A stretch of 6,826 nt of DNA from Actinomycetota bacterium. GTDB lineage: Bacteria > Actinomycetota > Acidimicrobiia > IMCC26256. Location of the stretch: positions 1-6,826 of the forward strand of contig WLHA01000062.1 in NCBI GenBank assembly GCA_009702955.1, read 5' to 3'. Positions within the stretch are counted from its first letter, which is position 1, and each line of letters opens with the position of its first letter. The translations under genes and the position numbers were made by a program. The notes under the pieces are model-generated. The model saw only the letters and a program-made list of their open reading frames with translations, was not told the origin of the DNA and did no database searches. Of this stretch, positions 1 through 6,140 are shown piece after piece.

Positions 1-692
1 AGGATCGCAAGCGCCTCTGGGTCGCCCGCTAGAGATGCCTCCCCAACGTGGTCACCTCGCACTGCTTCGATGTCTCCGGCTAGCGCGATCAGGGCCTTGC
101 CTCTGCCCGCGGCAGCGGCCTCACGACCCATCATCCCTAGTGCGTTACCAGAGGCGAGGGCCTCCCAATGCCCTCTCTCTCCACATGCGCACATTGGCCC
201 TAGGGGGTCGATCTGAAAGTGCCCTACCTCTGCAGCAAATCCATGAGCGCCGCGCAGAACCTCTCCGTCGACAATTACTCCACCGCCGATACCGGTACCG
301 AGAGTAATGATGAGTGCATGCGCGCACCCTCTTGCTGCGCCAAGGCGAGCCTCCGCCAACGCTGCAACGTTTGCATCATTATCAACCGCGATCGGGAGCA
401 AGAGCCGCTCCTCAAGATCAGAGCGAACAGGTGAAGCCGCAAATGCATGGACATTCGGCGAGTACGCAACCACGCCGCTGCGATCAACCATTCCAGCGGC
501 ACCAACACCTACCGCTGCGAGCTCAGGAACCTCTTCTCGCAGGTCTTGAATGAGTGTCACCATTGAGTCGCGCAGTGCAACCCAACCGGCCGGAGCGAGC
601 ACACTCGCCTCCGCGACGATTGTTCCATCTACTAAGACCGCGGCTGCACGCAGGTTCGTTCCACCAATATCTATTCCCGCTGTAATTGTCAT
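1..692 (-). CDS. glk: ROK-family glucokinase (partial, C-terminus beyond the left edge)
   Basis: The 230 visible codons give a ROK-family sugar kinase, most likely a cytoplasmic glucokinase making glucose 6-phosphate from glucose and a phosphate donor. Visible motifs in order are the phosphate-binding DIGGTN at residues 8-13, the sugar-binding and catalytic DNDAN at 103-107 (Asp105 as the expected base), the second phosphate loop GTGIGGG at 131-137, and EVGH at 154-157. A ROK zinc site follows at 167-176, CACGERGHWE. The third zinc cysteine of the usual CxCGxxGC pattern is a histidine here (His174). The ATG overlaps the TGA of the preceding gene as ATGA, and no strong Shine-Dalgarno sequence is visible, so translational coupling is likely. 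Full-length relatives have about 310-320 residues, so roughly a quarter is missing. ROK proteins also include N-acetylglucosamine and N-acetylmannosamine kinases. The absence of an N-terminal helix-turn-helix rules out the repressor branch. The substrate is inferred from resemblance to actinobacterial glucokinases. Confidence 0.93.
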   Translation of the reverse strand, partial: MTITAGIDIGGTNLRAAAVLVDGTIVAEASVLAPAGWVALRDSMVTLIQDLREEVPELAAVGVGAAGMVDRSGVVAYSPNVHAFAASPVRSDLEERLLLPIAVDNDANVAALAEARLGAARGCAHALIITLGTGIGGGVIVDGEVLRGAHGFAAEVGHFQIDPLGPMCACGERGHWEALASGNALGMMGREAAAAGRGKALIALAGDIEAVRGDHVGEASLAGDPEALAI

Positions 693-1213
693 CCGAGATC
701 TTGTTGGCGCGAGTTGTCCTGAGCACCAAAGGGTTCGTCAGATCGCGCAGACGCAGACTCTTCTCGACCTGCACGCTGCTCGGCGAGGTCGCTCCTCTGC
801 TGTGCAAGGGCCTGCTCCGCAGCGTCAACGACGGTCTTAACCGCAAGAACTACCTCGTGAGCTGCTGTAACTAGGTGCTCGACGGCCTCTGGCTGAGCCT
901 CTGCTAGAGCGGCCACCAAAGAGGCAATACCTCCAAGAGCATCGGAGGAGCGTGGAGCCTCACCGCCTCCATTCATGGTCTCGAACCAGTCGTCACCCCA
1001 GTCGTCCCCCCACTCGCCGAAGGCATCGCCCTCGCCAGAGGAGTCGGCGTTTCTGAAACCGTCTCTGAAATCGCCGCTCAAATCGCCGAGCGCGTGTAGA
1101 TGAGGTTCGACCCTTTCATCAGGGGCGCCAACAAAAGCAACTCCATCATCTTGACTCTCGTCAAAGGTGTGCTCAAAGAATGGATTACGTCGAGGCGTAC
1201 CAGGGTCACGCAT
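689..1213 (-). CDS. small acidic protein resembling actinobacterial DUF5304
   Basis: A 174-residue soluble protein of unknown function. Residues 1-90 are low in complexity and rich in Asp, Glu and Gly. They include a short repeat, GDDWGDDW, at 69-76 inside a Trp-rich acidic patch. Residues about 93-150 look like one or two long amphipathic helices rich in Ala, Val and Glu (AEAQPEAVEHLVTAAHEV region), and the tail is Ser-, Arg- and Gln-rich. The helical part and its place just upstream of a ROK glucokinase resemble the DUF5304 proteins I recall from Streptomyces, but this is a resemblance by eye. The start is supported by a GGAGG at 1221-1225, seven bases before the ATG. The gene begins 15 bp after the SRPBCC gene, and its stop overlaps the glucokinase start. 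No signal peptide or membrane segment is seen. Confidence 0.8.
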   Translation of the reverse strand: MRDPGTPRRNPFFEHTFDESQDDGVAFVGAPDERVEPHLHALGDLSGDFRDGFRNADSSGEGDAFGEWGDDWGDDWFETMNGGGEAPRSSDALGGIASLVAALAEAQPEAVEHLVTAAHEVVLAVKTVVDAAEQALAQQRSDLAEQRAGREESASARSDEPFGAQDNSRQQDLG

Positions 1214-1228
1214 AATCTGGCCTCCGCA

Positions 1229-1666
1229 TCATTCGCGCTCAGCAGCGCGCTTTAGGTCCTTCAACGCAGTGCCTGTGATCATCCCGGCAGCTCTTCGTTT
1301 GATCAAACCAGGAAGCGGAATCGATATCTCAACCGCTAGGTCATAGTGAACCCGCGTTGCGGCGCCATCTGACTCAAAACGGTATGTACCGTCGAGCGAA
1401 CGAAGGGAGTCTCCATGATCAAGAACCCAAGAGAGCCGCTCCGGGAGAGCCGAGTAATCGTATGTCAATACATACGTGACAGATTTCCCCATTGCTGCAG
1501 CGCGGTACTCAACAGAGGTACCTCGCCCCTCTTCATCGCGTTCAAGAACTGTGACCTTCTTTAGGTCGCGAGCCCACTCTGGATAGGCCTCAAAGTTGAG
1601 AACCACCGCCAAGCAATGATCAACATCAGCTTCAATACGAATGCGTTCATGCACCGTCTCCGACAT
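1229..1666 (-). CDS. SRPBCC (START-like / polyketide cyclase-type) protein
   Basis: A 145-residue protein covering a single SRPBCC helix-grip domain, the fold of Coq10, polyketide cyclases and START lipid-binding proteins. The sequence follows the family pattern: an N-terminal strand (ERIRIEADVD, 7-16), a helix, then FEAYPEWARDLKKVTVLERD at 25-44 with the typical 'YPEW' turn, alternating strands to about residue 114, and a long C-terminal helix (about 118-143) that would close the hydrophobic cavity. Such proteins bind lipids or other hydrophobic ligands; no catalytic residues can be assigned here. The ATG is only 5 bp after the stop of the membrane-protein gene, with an AGGAG inside the end of that gene as ribosome binding site. 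Its place between a PIM mannosyltransferase and glucokinase suggests an envelope-lipid role, but that is inference. Confidence 0.88.
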   Translation of the reverse strand: MSETVHERIRIEADVDHCLAVVLNFEAYPEWARDLKKVTVLERDEEGRGTSVEYRAAAMGKSVTYVLTYDYSALPERLSWVLDHGDSLRSLDGTYRFESDGAATRVHYDLAVEISIPLPGLIKRRAAGMITGTALKDLKRAAERE

Positions 1667-1671
1667 CTCGC

Positions 1672-2187
1672 CTAGCTCCTCTCCTGGGGATCTGATCCCA
1701 GTTTCTCAACGTCATCCTTGTGGGCCCGTTGCGTGACTCCGCTACGTGCAGGGTACACACCATTGCGTGCCCCCCACAGCCCAACCAAACCTAGAGGCAG
1801 CATAGGAGCAAGAACGACAAAGGGATCTGCCGTGGCCCCAACCGCTGTAATTGCGATGGAGACACCTAGCGAAAGGTAGAGGCTCACTCGTGGGGTTGCC
1901 TTCACGTCACCCTGCACCAAGAAGAGGCTCGCAATCTGCACATCATCTCCGCGGGTAGTTCGGAGCGCAGCTAGGGCCAGCGCCCAGCTCCAGATAACCA
2001 TTGAGAGAAGGAGGTAGAGCATTGAGACCCCGACCGAGAGCCCGTCAACTGGCTCAAAGCCGAACACAGGCGGGATCACAAGGAGACCAAACAATGCCGT
2101 CGAGATCCAAGAGGCTCTTACGATAAGTACGCCCAACTCTCGCTGCCCGGTGGGGCCAATCTCGCTTGGGGTGGACGCCGCAGACAT
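1672..2187 (-). CDS. four-helix integral membrane protein of unknown function
   Basis: A 171-residue protein with four probable transmembrane segments at about residues 27-45, 50-75, 101-118 and 121-139. They are paired as two hairpins joined by a polar loop (77-100, RTTRGDDVQIASLF region). After the last helix a GLWGARNGVYPAR stretch (136-148) precedes a hydrophilic C-terminal tail. I recall similar 'GLWGAR.G' membrane proteins beside the mannosyltransferase in other Actinobacteria but know of no assigned function. No Shine-Dalgarno sequence is evident before the ATG at 2187. The next Met lies inside the second helix, so the annotated start is preferred. It follows the mannosyltransferase gene after 62 bp and precedes the SRPBCC gene by 5 bp, so it is probably co-transcribed. 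It could serve the lipid product of its neighbour, but nothing in the sequence proves this. Confidence 0.85.
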   Translation of the reverse strand: MSAASTPSEIGPTGQRELGVLIVRASWISTALFGLLVIPPVFGFEPVDGLSVGVSMLYLLLSMVIWSWALALAALRTTRGDDVQIASLFLVQGDVKATPRVSLYLSLGVSIAITAVGATADPFVVLAPMLPLGLVGLWGARNGVYPARSGVTQRAHKDDVEKLGSDPQERS

Positions 2188-2249
2188 AGGCAGAGAGTAC
2201 CGGCGCTACGACCGCACCCCAACTCCAACCTCCAGATCGCTCTTGGCCT

Positions 2250-3404
2250 CTATTTATTAGGGAGCGGGGCGAGGCCGCTTAAGTCTCCGCTGGCGAGACG
2301 ACTCAGAGGGACAACCCGAGCGTCGTATGAGCACTCCTCGGTCGCCCATCTACGAGCGCGCTCCCCCATGGCGCTTCGGAGCGAATCGTCGCCAAGCAGA
2401 TCACTAATGCGCAGACGAATCTCAACAACATCATGCGGATCAACAACGTAACCAGTCTCAGAATCGATCACTGCTTCATGACTCCCACCACTACGCCCGG
2501 CAATCGACGGCACGCCACTCGCGGCAGCCTCAAGAAAGACGATCCCAAAACCCTCGGCCTCGAGACCTCCCCAGCGGTCCCGGCACGGAGCGGCAAACAC
2601 ATCGCCGACTCGGTAGAGCGTCAAGAGCTCATCGTTTGGAACACGCCCTAAAAACTTCACGCGCCCTGACCGAAGAAGGTCATGCTTCGACGCGATTTTT
2701 CTTAGTCGCTCTGCGTCTCGGCCAGCACCAGCGATAGCCAGCACAACTGAGGGATCTAACCCTGCAATCGCCTCGATCAACACATCGAACCCTTTGCGCG
2801 GAACGAGTCGGCTTACGGCTACAACAAGCGGGCGATCTGGATCGAGGCCTAGCGAGACTCTCCCTGCCGCTTGCTCAGCTGCATCGGCCACAGGCCTAAA
2901 ACGATCAACATCTACCCCAGGCGGGACTACTAATCCATCAAGGTCTCTCCCTGCAGCGCTTACGCACTCACGCGCTGGGTACTCCCCAGCCGCTACTACC
3001 CCTCTCGCGTCGCGCAGAACACGACCTAACAGGCGATGAGTACCAGGCAAACGCCCCGGGACAGTGATCTCTGCGCCATGCGCAATCACAATGTGGGGAG
3101 CCGACTTGAGTCTGCGCCCAAGAGAGCCGAGCGGTAGCGCGGGATCTAGAAAAATGACATCCGCTGAGACCTCTTTAGCGAGGCTCTCGATGCGCGAAGC
3201 GAGAGAACTCGTTGGCAGCATGACCTGCTCCCGAATGCGCTCGACACGAAATGGCTGAGCAGTATCGAAATCTGATGCACCCACATACGGAGTTGTCAGA
3301 ACAGTTGTTTCGTCGTGAGGAAGTCGGAGCCAGAGCTCGTGGAGATACGACTGAATCCCACCAACCTTGGGCGGAAAATCATTGGTGACGAGGAGAGAGC
3401 CCAT
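2250..3404 (-). CDS. pimB: GT4 glycosyltransferase, PimB'-type phosphatidylinositol mannoside mannosyltransferase
   Basis: A 384-residue GT-B glycosyltransferase of family GT4. The opening (LLVTNDFPPKVGGIQSYLHEL, about residues 4-24) closely matches the N-terminus of PimB' (mycobacterial Rv2188c). That enzyme transfers the second mannose from GDP-mannose to phosphatidylinositol monomannoside at the inner face of the membrane. Other landmarks are the acceptor-side HG at 109-110 (His109, expected catalytic), the phosphate-binding RLVPRKG at 199-205 (Arg199 and Lys204), and the EX7E motif at Glu284-Glu292 that contacts the nucleotide sugar. The length is normal for the family. The protein has no membrane span and is probably peripheral. 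It starts 40 bp after the ferredoxin reductase stop, with only a weak ribosome binding site (CAGGG). MgtA-like mannosyl or other sugar specificities cannot be excluded from sequence alone. Confidence 0.9.
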   Translation of the reverse strand: MGSLLVTNDFPPKVGGIQSYLHELWLRLPHDETTVLTTPYVGASDFDTAQPFRVERIREQVMLPTSSLASRIESLAKEVSADVIFLDPALPLGSLGRRLKSAPHIVIAHGAEITVPGRLPGTHRLLGRVLRDARGVVAAGEYPARECVSAAGRDLDGLVVPPGVDVDRFRPVADAAEQAAGRVSLGLDPDRPLVVAVSRLVPRKGFDVLIEAIAGLDPSVVLAIAGAGRDAERLRKIASKHDLLRSGRVKFLGRVPNDELLTLYRVGDVFAAPCRDRWGGLEAEGFGIVFLEAAASGVPSIAGRSGGSHEAVIDSETGYVVDPHDVVEIRLRISDLLGDDSLRSAMGERARRWATEECSYDARVVPLSRLASGDLSGLAPLPNK

Positions 3405-3444
3405 GCCCTGATCGTACGGGGTATGCCACCTCGCATGTGGTTTC

Positions 3445-4638
3445 TTAGAGCGATGCGCCTAACGCCTCATCGAAGGGAGTGCCGGCTCCAATAAGTCTTC
3501 GATACTGCATAACGCGTCTGGGTTCAGAGAAACCGATTACTCCAGAGATTCCCCCGTGGCGCTCGAATATCGCCACTAAGCGAGCATCATCGGTGCCGCT
3601 ATGAACGACCTCCATCCGATCCTCTCCCGAGAAGCGCCCCGCGGCTTGAATTTTGATGCCGTATTGCTCCGACCAAACGAACGGCACGGTTGAAAACTCA
3701 GGAGCGCTCTCATCATCCGAGAGGAGTCTTTTAGCTGCGTGCATCCCCTGCTCGACTGCGTTGGTCCAATGCTCAACGCGCATCGACTCGCCACCGAAGA
3801 GCGGATTTGGCCATCGTGCGACATCACCCGCGCAGACAACCCCTGGGGCGGCTAGCAGCGTTGCGTCGCAGACCACTCCGTCATCGAGCGTTAGGCCCGA
3901 GCTCTCCAACCACTGAGTAACTGGCGCAGCGCCAACTGCTAGAAGAACAAGGTCGCAATCAACCGATGCCTCCCCGGCGATATTGACGCGAACCTCCTCG
4001 CCAATCTGCTCTATAGATTCGATCTCCACTCCAGTTCGCAGATCAACACCATTGCTGCGATGAAGCTCTGCGAGAGTCTCTCCAATGATCGGCCCAACGC
4101 CTCGCAGCATTGGCTGATCACCAGCCTCTAACACTGTGACGTTTAGTCCGAGTCCGCGCGCAGTTGCAGCGACCTCTGATCCGATAAATCCTGCACCAAT
4201 TACGCAGATTCGCTTGCGCTCTTCAATCGCCGCTTTGAGTCGAGCAGCGTCGTCGAGGGTGCGCAGAGTCATTACACCTGAGATGCCATCGGCAATTGCC
4301 AAGCTCCGTGGGGCTGCACCTGTTGCGATAACTAAGCCATCAAAATCGACTTCTCCGCCGGAGGCAAGCGTGATGCTGCGTGCTTCGAGATTCAATGATT
4401 GAGCCCGCTGCCCCAAAATCAAATCGGCCTTAAGGTCTTCGTAGGGTGCGGCTCGTAGCGCTAGACGCTCCGCTTCAAACTCAGCCGTTAGGAACTCTTT
4501 TGAGAGCGGTGGGCGGTCATAGGGCAAGTGCTCCTCAGCGCCGACAATTGTCAATGCGCCAGTAAAGCCTTCACGCCTAAGGGACTCAGCACAACGAAGC
4601 CCTGCTAACGATGCACCGACTATCGCGATTCTCTCCAC
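3445..4638 (-). CDS. FAD-dependent NAD(P)H:ferredoxin reductase (BphA4/CamA-like)
   Basis: A 397-residue class I pyridine nucleotide-disulfide oxidoreductase-type flavoprotein of the rubredoxin/ferredoxin reductase group that feeds P450s or Rieske oxygenases. Motifs in order are the FAD dinucleotide fold IVGASLAG (6-13), YDRPPLSKEF (40-49) typical of this group, ATGAAPR (105-111), the NAD(P) fold GAGFIGSE (148-155), AGDVA (270-274) for the flavin, and PFVWSEQYG (319-327) in the C-terminal dimer/flavin domain. Glu171 at the end of the second NAD-fold strand favours NADH over NADPH. The start codon is GTG at 4638, eight bases after the ferredoxin stop. The only candidate ribosome binding site, GAGG, lies in the end of the ferredoxin gene, which suggests coupled translation. 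Physical linkage makes the upstream ferredoxin the likely electron acceptor. The terminal oxygenase is not in the window. Confidence 0.92.
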   Translation of the reverse strand: MERIAIVGASLAGLRCAESLRREGFTGALTIVGAEEHLPYDRPPLSKEFLTAEFEAERLALRAAPYEDLKADLILGQRAQSLNLEARSITLASGGEVDFDGLVIATGAAPRSLAIADGISGVMTLRTLDDAARLKAAIEERKRICVIGAGFIGSEVAATARGLGLNVTVLEAGDQPMLRGVGPIIGETLAELHRSNGVDLRTGVEIESIEQIGEEVRVNIAGEASVDCDLVLLAVGAAPVTQWLESSGLTLDDGVVCDATLLAAPGVVCAGDVARWPNPLFGGESMRVEHWTNAVEQGMHAAKRLLSDDESAPEFSTVPFVWSEQYGIKIQAAGRFSGEDRMEVVHSGTDDARLVAIFERHGGISGVIGFSEPRRVMQYRRLIGAGTPFDEALGASL

Positions 4639-4646
4639 TACGGCGC

Positions 4647-4838
4647 TTAGCCCTCAACTGTTATCGCGCGAGTTGGGCAGAGGCTCGCAGCTTCTTCTAC
4701 GGCTTGGCGGTGAGTCTCGTCTGGCTCTTCCTGGAGGATGTAGAGGTAACCGTCGTCTCGTACCTCAAATATCTCTGGGGCAGATGCCATGCAGACTGCG
4801 TTGCTTTTACAGAGATCAAAGTCAACTGAAATTTTCAT
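4647..4838 (-). CDS. small [3Fe-4S]/[4Fe-4S] ferredoxin of the P450-partner type
   Basis: A 63-residue ferredoxin of the length and composition of actinobacterial P450 redox partners (SuaB/FdxE-like). The cluster ligands visible are Cys10, Cys16 and Cys54, in the pattern C-x5-C ... CP. The residue that would be the extra cysteine of a four-cysteine [4Fe-4S] site is Asn13. This predicts a [3Fe-4S] cluster or a variant [4Fe-4S] cluster with non-cysteine ligation. Acidic surface segments (DVF-like N-terminus, EEPDE at 37-41) suit docking to a reductase and a P450. The ATG has a strong GAGGAGGAG eight bases upstream. This is the first gene of the long minus-strand operon and is followed after 8 bp by its probable reductase. 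No P450 gene is present in the window. Confidence 0.93.
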   Translation of the reverse strand: MKISVDFDLCKSNAVCMASAPEIFEVRDDGYLYILQEEPDETHRQAVEEAASLCPTRAITVEG

Positions 4839-4846
4839 ACTCGTCG

Positions 4847-4855
4847 CTCCTCCTC
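4847..4855 (-). promoter_or_regulatory. ribosome binding site of the ferredoxin gene
   Basis: GAGGAGGAG read on the minus strand, ending eight bases before the ATG at 4838. It is the strongest Shine-Dalgarno match in the operon and fixes the ferredoxin start. High translation of the ferredoxin relative to its reductase (GTG start, poor site) would fit the usual excess of ferredoxin, but this is inference. Confidence 0.75.
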
Positions 4856-4982
4856 AATTTGCTGGCTCTTTTGGCCCGCCAGGATTCCCTAACCATACCG
4901 GAGCGTCACAAGGGGAGCCCATGTCGGGACCACGCCCCTATGCTCTGAACATATTTCTTGCTTCCAAAAGAGATCTCAGACC

Positions 4983-4988
4983 AAGGAG
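4983..4988 (+). promoter_or_regulatory. ribosome binding site of the crotonase-family gene
   Basis: AAGGAG six bases before the ATG at 4995, an optimal spacing that settles this start. Confidence 0.75.
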
Positions 4989-4994
4989 CCTTGC

Positions 4995-5831
4995 ATGACA
5001 TCCACACCAACCCAAGACGTTGAGAACGAACTCCTCGCATCACTCGTGAATGGGGTACTCACTCTCACGATCAATCGAGTTGAGATGTCGAATGCAATTC
5101 CTTATTACGTGCGCGATCGGCTCATAGAGCACTTCACAAACGCACACTCCGATCTAAACATTCGAGCGATTGTGCTAACTGGTGCAGGCGATCGACACTT
5201 CTGCACCGGCGCTGACCTACGAGTACGCCCAACCCCTCCTACCCTTCCGGAGGGTGCACCAGATTTCATAGTCGGGAGCGCAGTCGAGATGATGCGCAGC
5301 GGCTTCCAACGCCTGATGGAGTCCATGCAGGATTGCCAGAAGCCCATCATCGCAGCAATGAATGGAACCGCAGCGGGCGGCGGAGCGATGCTTGCCCTCG
5401 CTGCTGACTTAGTAGTCGCCTCAGATACAGCACGTTTTGTAGATGTATTTGCATCTCGCGGACTTCTCCCAGATGGAGGCTTTGCATATCTGCTACCTCA
5501 GATTGTTGGCATGCATCGAGCAAAAGAGATTGTGATGCTCGGCGAGACGATCTCAGCCCCTGAGGCGCTTGCCCTCGGCATAATCAATCGAGTGGTCCCG
5601 GGTGACGAGCTCGACTCATACGTCAGAGAGATGGCTGAGCGCTTGGCATCAAAGCCCACCAAGGTGCTCGGATGGGCAAAGCAACTTCTGCACTCGTCTG
5701 TTGAGAATGGTCGCTCTGTAGTACTCGAGCAGGAGGGGCTCTTCGTAGAGCTCAACATTGCAACCGCCGACTCGCAGGAGAGAACAGCGGCGATGCGAGA
5801 AAAACGCGACCCAACGTTTAGGGGCTTTTAA
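4995..5831 (+). CDS. enoyl-CoA hydratase/isomerase (crotonase) family protein, PaaG-like active site
   Basis: A 278-residue crotonase-fold acyl-CoA enzyme, normal family length. The two oxyanion-hole segments are present: HFCTGADL (68-75) and NGTAAGGGAMLALAAD (123-138). The C-terminus (EKRDPTFRGF, 269-278) matches the usual end of the family. Aligning by eye to rat mitochondrial hydratase, both catalytic glutamates are missing: the Glu144 position is Met132 and the Glu164 position is Phe152. Asp160 in GLLPDGG (156-162) is kept; this is the place of the aspartate in PaaG-type isomerases and related hydrolases. Isomerase, thioesterase or other acyl-CoA chemistry is therefore more likely than simple hydration; the substrate cannot be told. 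It is transcribed alone and divergently from the ferredoxin operon, and ends at a strong hairpin. A shared aromatic or lipid catabolic role with the redox pair is possible but unproven. Confidence 0.9.
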   Translation: MTSTPTQDVENELLASLVNGVLTLTINRVEMSNAIPYYVRDRLIEHFTNAHSDLNIRAIVLTGAGDRHFCTGADLRVRPTPPTLPEGAPDFIVGSAVEMMRSGFQRLMESMQDCQKPIIAAMNGTAAGGGAMLALAADLVVASDTARFVDVFASRGLLPDGGFAYLLPQIVGMHRAKEIVMLGETISAPEALALGIINRVVPGDELDSYVREMAERLASKPTKVLGWAKQLLHSSVENGRSVVLEQEGLFVELNIATADSQERTAAMREKRDPTFRGF

Positions 5832-5839
5832 AACAACTT

Positions 5840-5889
5840 CGCCACCGCCTCTCTCTCCAAGGGGGGGGTAGGAGAGAGAGGCGACGGCG
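5840..5889. terminator. long hairpin, probable bidirectional terminator
   Basis: Arms at 5840-5858 and 5871-5889 pair over 19 positions: 13 bp continuous (GCCTCTCTCTCC with GGAGAGAGAGGC and the closing pair), two mismatches, then 4 bp. The loop carries eight consecutive G (5861-5868). It starts nine bases after the crotonase stop. On the plus strand no T-run follows. On the minus strand the stem is followed by AAGTTGTTTT, so it is a better intrinsic terminator for the convergent small gene at 5939-6106, and may serve both. Confidence 0.65.
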
Positions 5890-5926
5890 GGTCGTCGGAT
5901 CGGCATCCGGGGGAGGTCGCCGACCC
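5889..5926. other. second nested hairpin after the crotonase gene
   Basis: GGGTCG (5889-5894) pairs with CGACCC (5921-5926), enclosing a perfect inner hairpin CGGAT-CGGC-ATCCG at 5896-5909. It abuts the terminator hairpin and lies before the stop of the convergent small gene. It may strengthen termination or protect the 3' end of either transcript. Only the pairing is seen; function is inferred. Confidence 0.4.
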
Positions 5927-5938
5927 AGTTCGCAGGGG

Positions 5939-6106
5939 TCAGGCGGCCCGAGTTGGGCTCACTACTTCCGCGCTGCGATCTTGGCTGGAATCGTCATCTA
6001 AGTCTCTAAGAGACTCAAGTGACTCCTCCCACTTCAACTGTCGAGTAATCCATCGCCGCACTGAGGCTGCTTGGTCGCTCTGCTTCTTACTTTGCTGATC
6101 TGACAT
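5939..6106 (-). CDS. 55-residue hypothetical protein
   Basis: A short open frame encoding 55 residues, beginning MSDQQSKKQSDQ and ending VVSPTRAA. The N-terminus is polar and basic, the middle (about 15-36, RRWITRQLKWEESLESLR) looks like one amphipathic helix with two Trp and alternating charges, and the tail (36-46) is acidic and Ser-rich. There is no cysteine, signal peptide or membrane span. Support for it being real is an AGGAGAG Shine-Dalgarno sequence at 6111-6117 (minus strand), four to six bases before the ATG, a terminator-like hairpin downstream, and its fit in a gap otherwise empty. It is convergent with the crotonase gene and divergent from the MerR-type regulator, so it is a candidate target of that regulator. 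I do not recognise a family and assign no function. Confidence 0.6.
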   Translation of the reverse strand: MSDQQSKKQSDQAASVRRWITRQLKWEESLESLRDLDDDSSQDRSAEVVSPTRAA

Positions 6107-6110
6107 TTAG

Positions 6111-6117
6111 CTCTCCT
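6111..6117 (-). promoter_or_regulatory. ribosome binding site of the 55-residue gene
   Basis: AGGAGAG on the minus strand within a longer GAGAGGAGAG, just before the ATG at 6106. It is the main evidence that this short frame is translated. Confidence 0.6.
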
Positions 6118-6140
6118 CTCGGGTCTGGTCTAAAGGCTGT

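Larger units (their letters stand above)
4839..4994. promoter_or_regulatory. divergent intergenic region between ferredoxin operon and crotonase gene
   Basis: These 156 bp separate two divergent transcription units and must contain or border both promoters. On the plus strand, a TATGCT at 4939-4944 is a possible -10, but no good -35 lies 16-18 bp before it. On the minus strand I see no convincing promoter. Short dyads are present: CTGGC/GCCAG at 4862-4866 and 4878-4882, and the 8-bp palindrome GAGATCTC at 4970-4977 just upstream of the crotonase ribosome binding site. None is strong enough to name as an operator. Confidence 0.4.

Noticed and set aside
35..553. Several overlapping plus- and minus-strand frames near the left edge
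   Set aside because: They are shadows of the ROK glucokinase, whose motifs (DIGGTN, DNDAN, GTGIGGG) are read clearly on the minus strand.
3576..3839. 87-codon minus-strand frame inside the reductase, and an 87-codon plus-strand frame at 3653-3916
   Set aside because: Both overlap the ferredoxin reductase, whose conserved motifs run through this stretch; their composition is Ser/Arg-rich without any domain.
4970..4977. GAGATCTC palindrome as an operator for the crotonase gene
   Set aside because: Eight bases of symmetry are expected often by chance and there is no second copy nearby.
4611..4998. Plus-strand frames opposite the ferredoxin
   Set aside because: The ferredoxin on the minus strand has its cysteine motif and a strong ribosome binding site; the opposite frames lack both.
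5649..5906. 85-codon minus-strand frame across the crotonase end and hairpin
   Set aside because: It is antisense to conserved C-terminal crotonase sequence and runs through the terminator hairpin.
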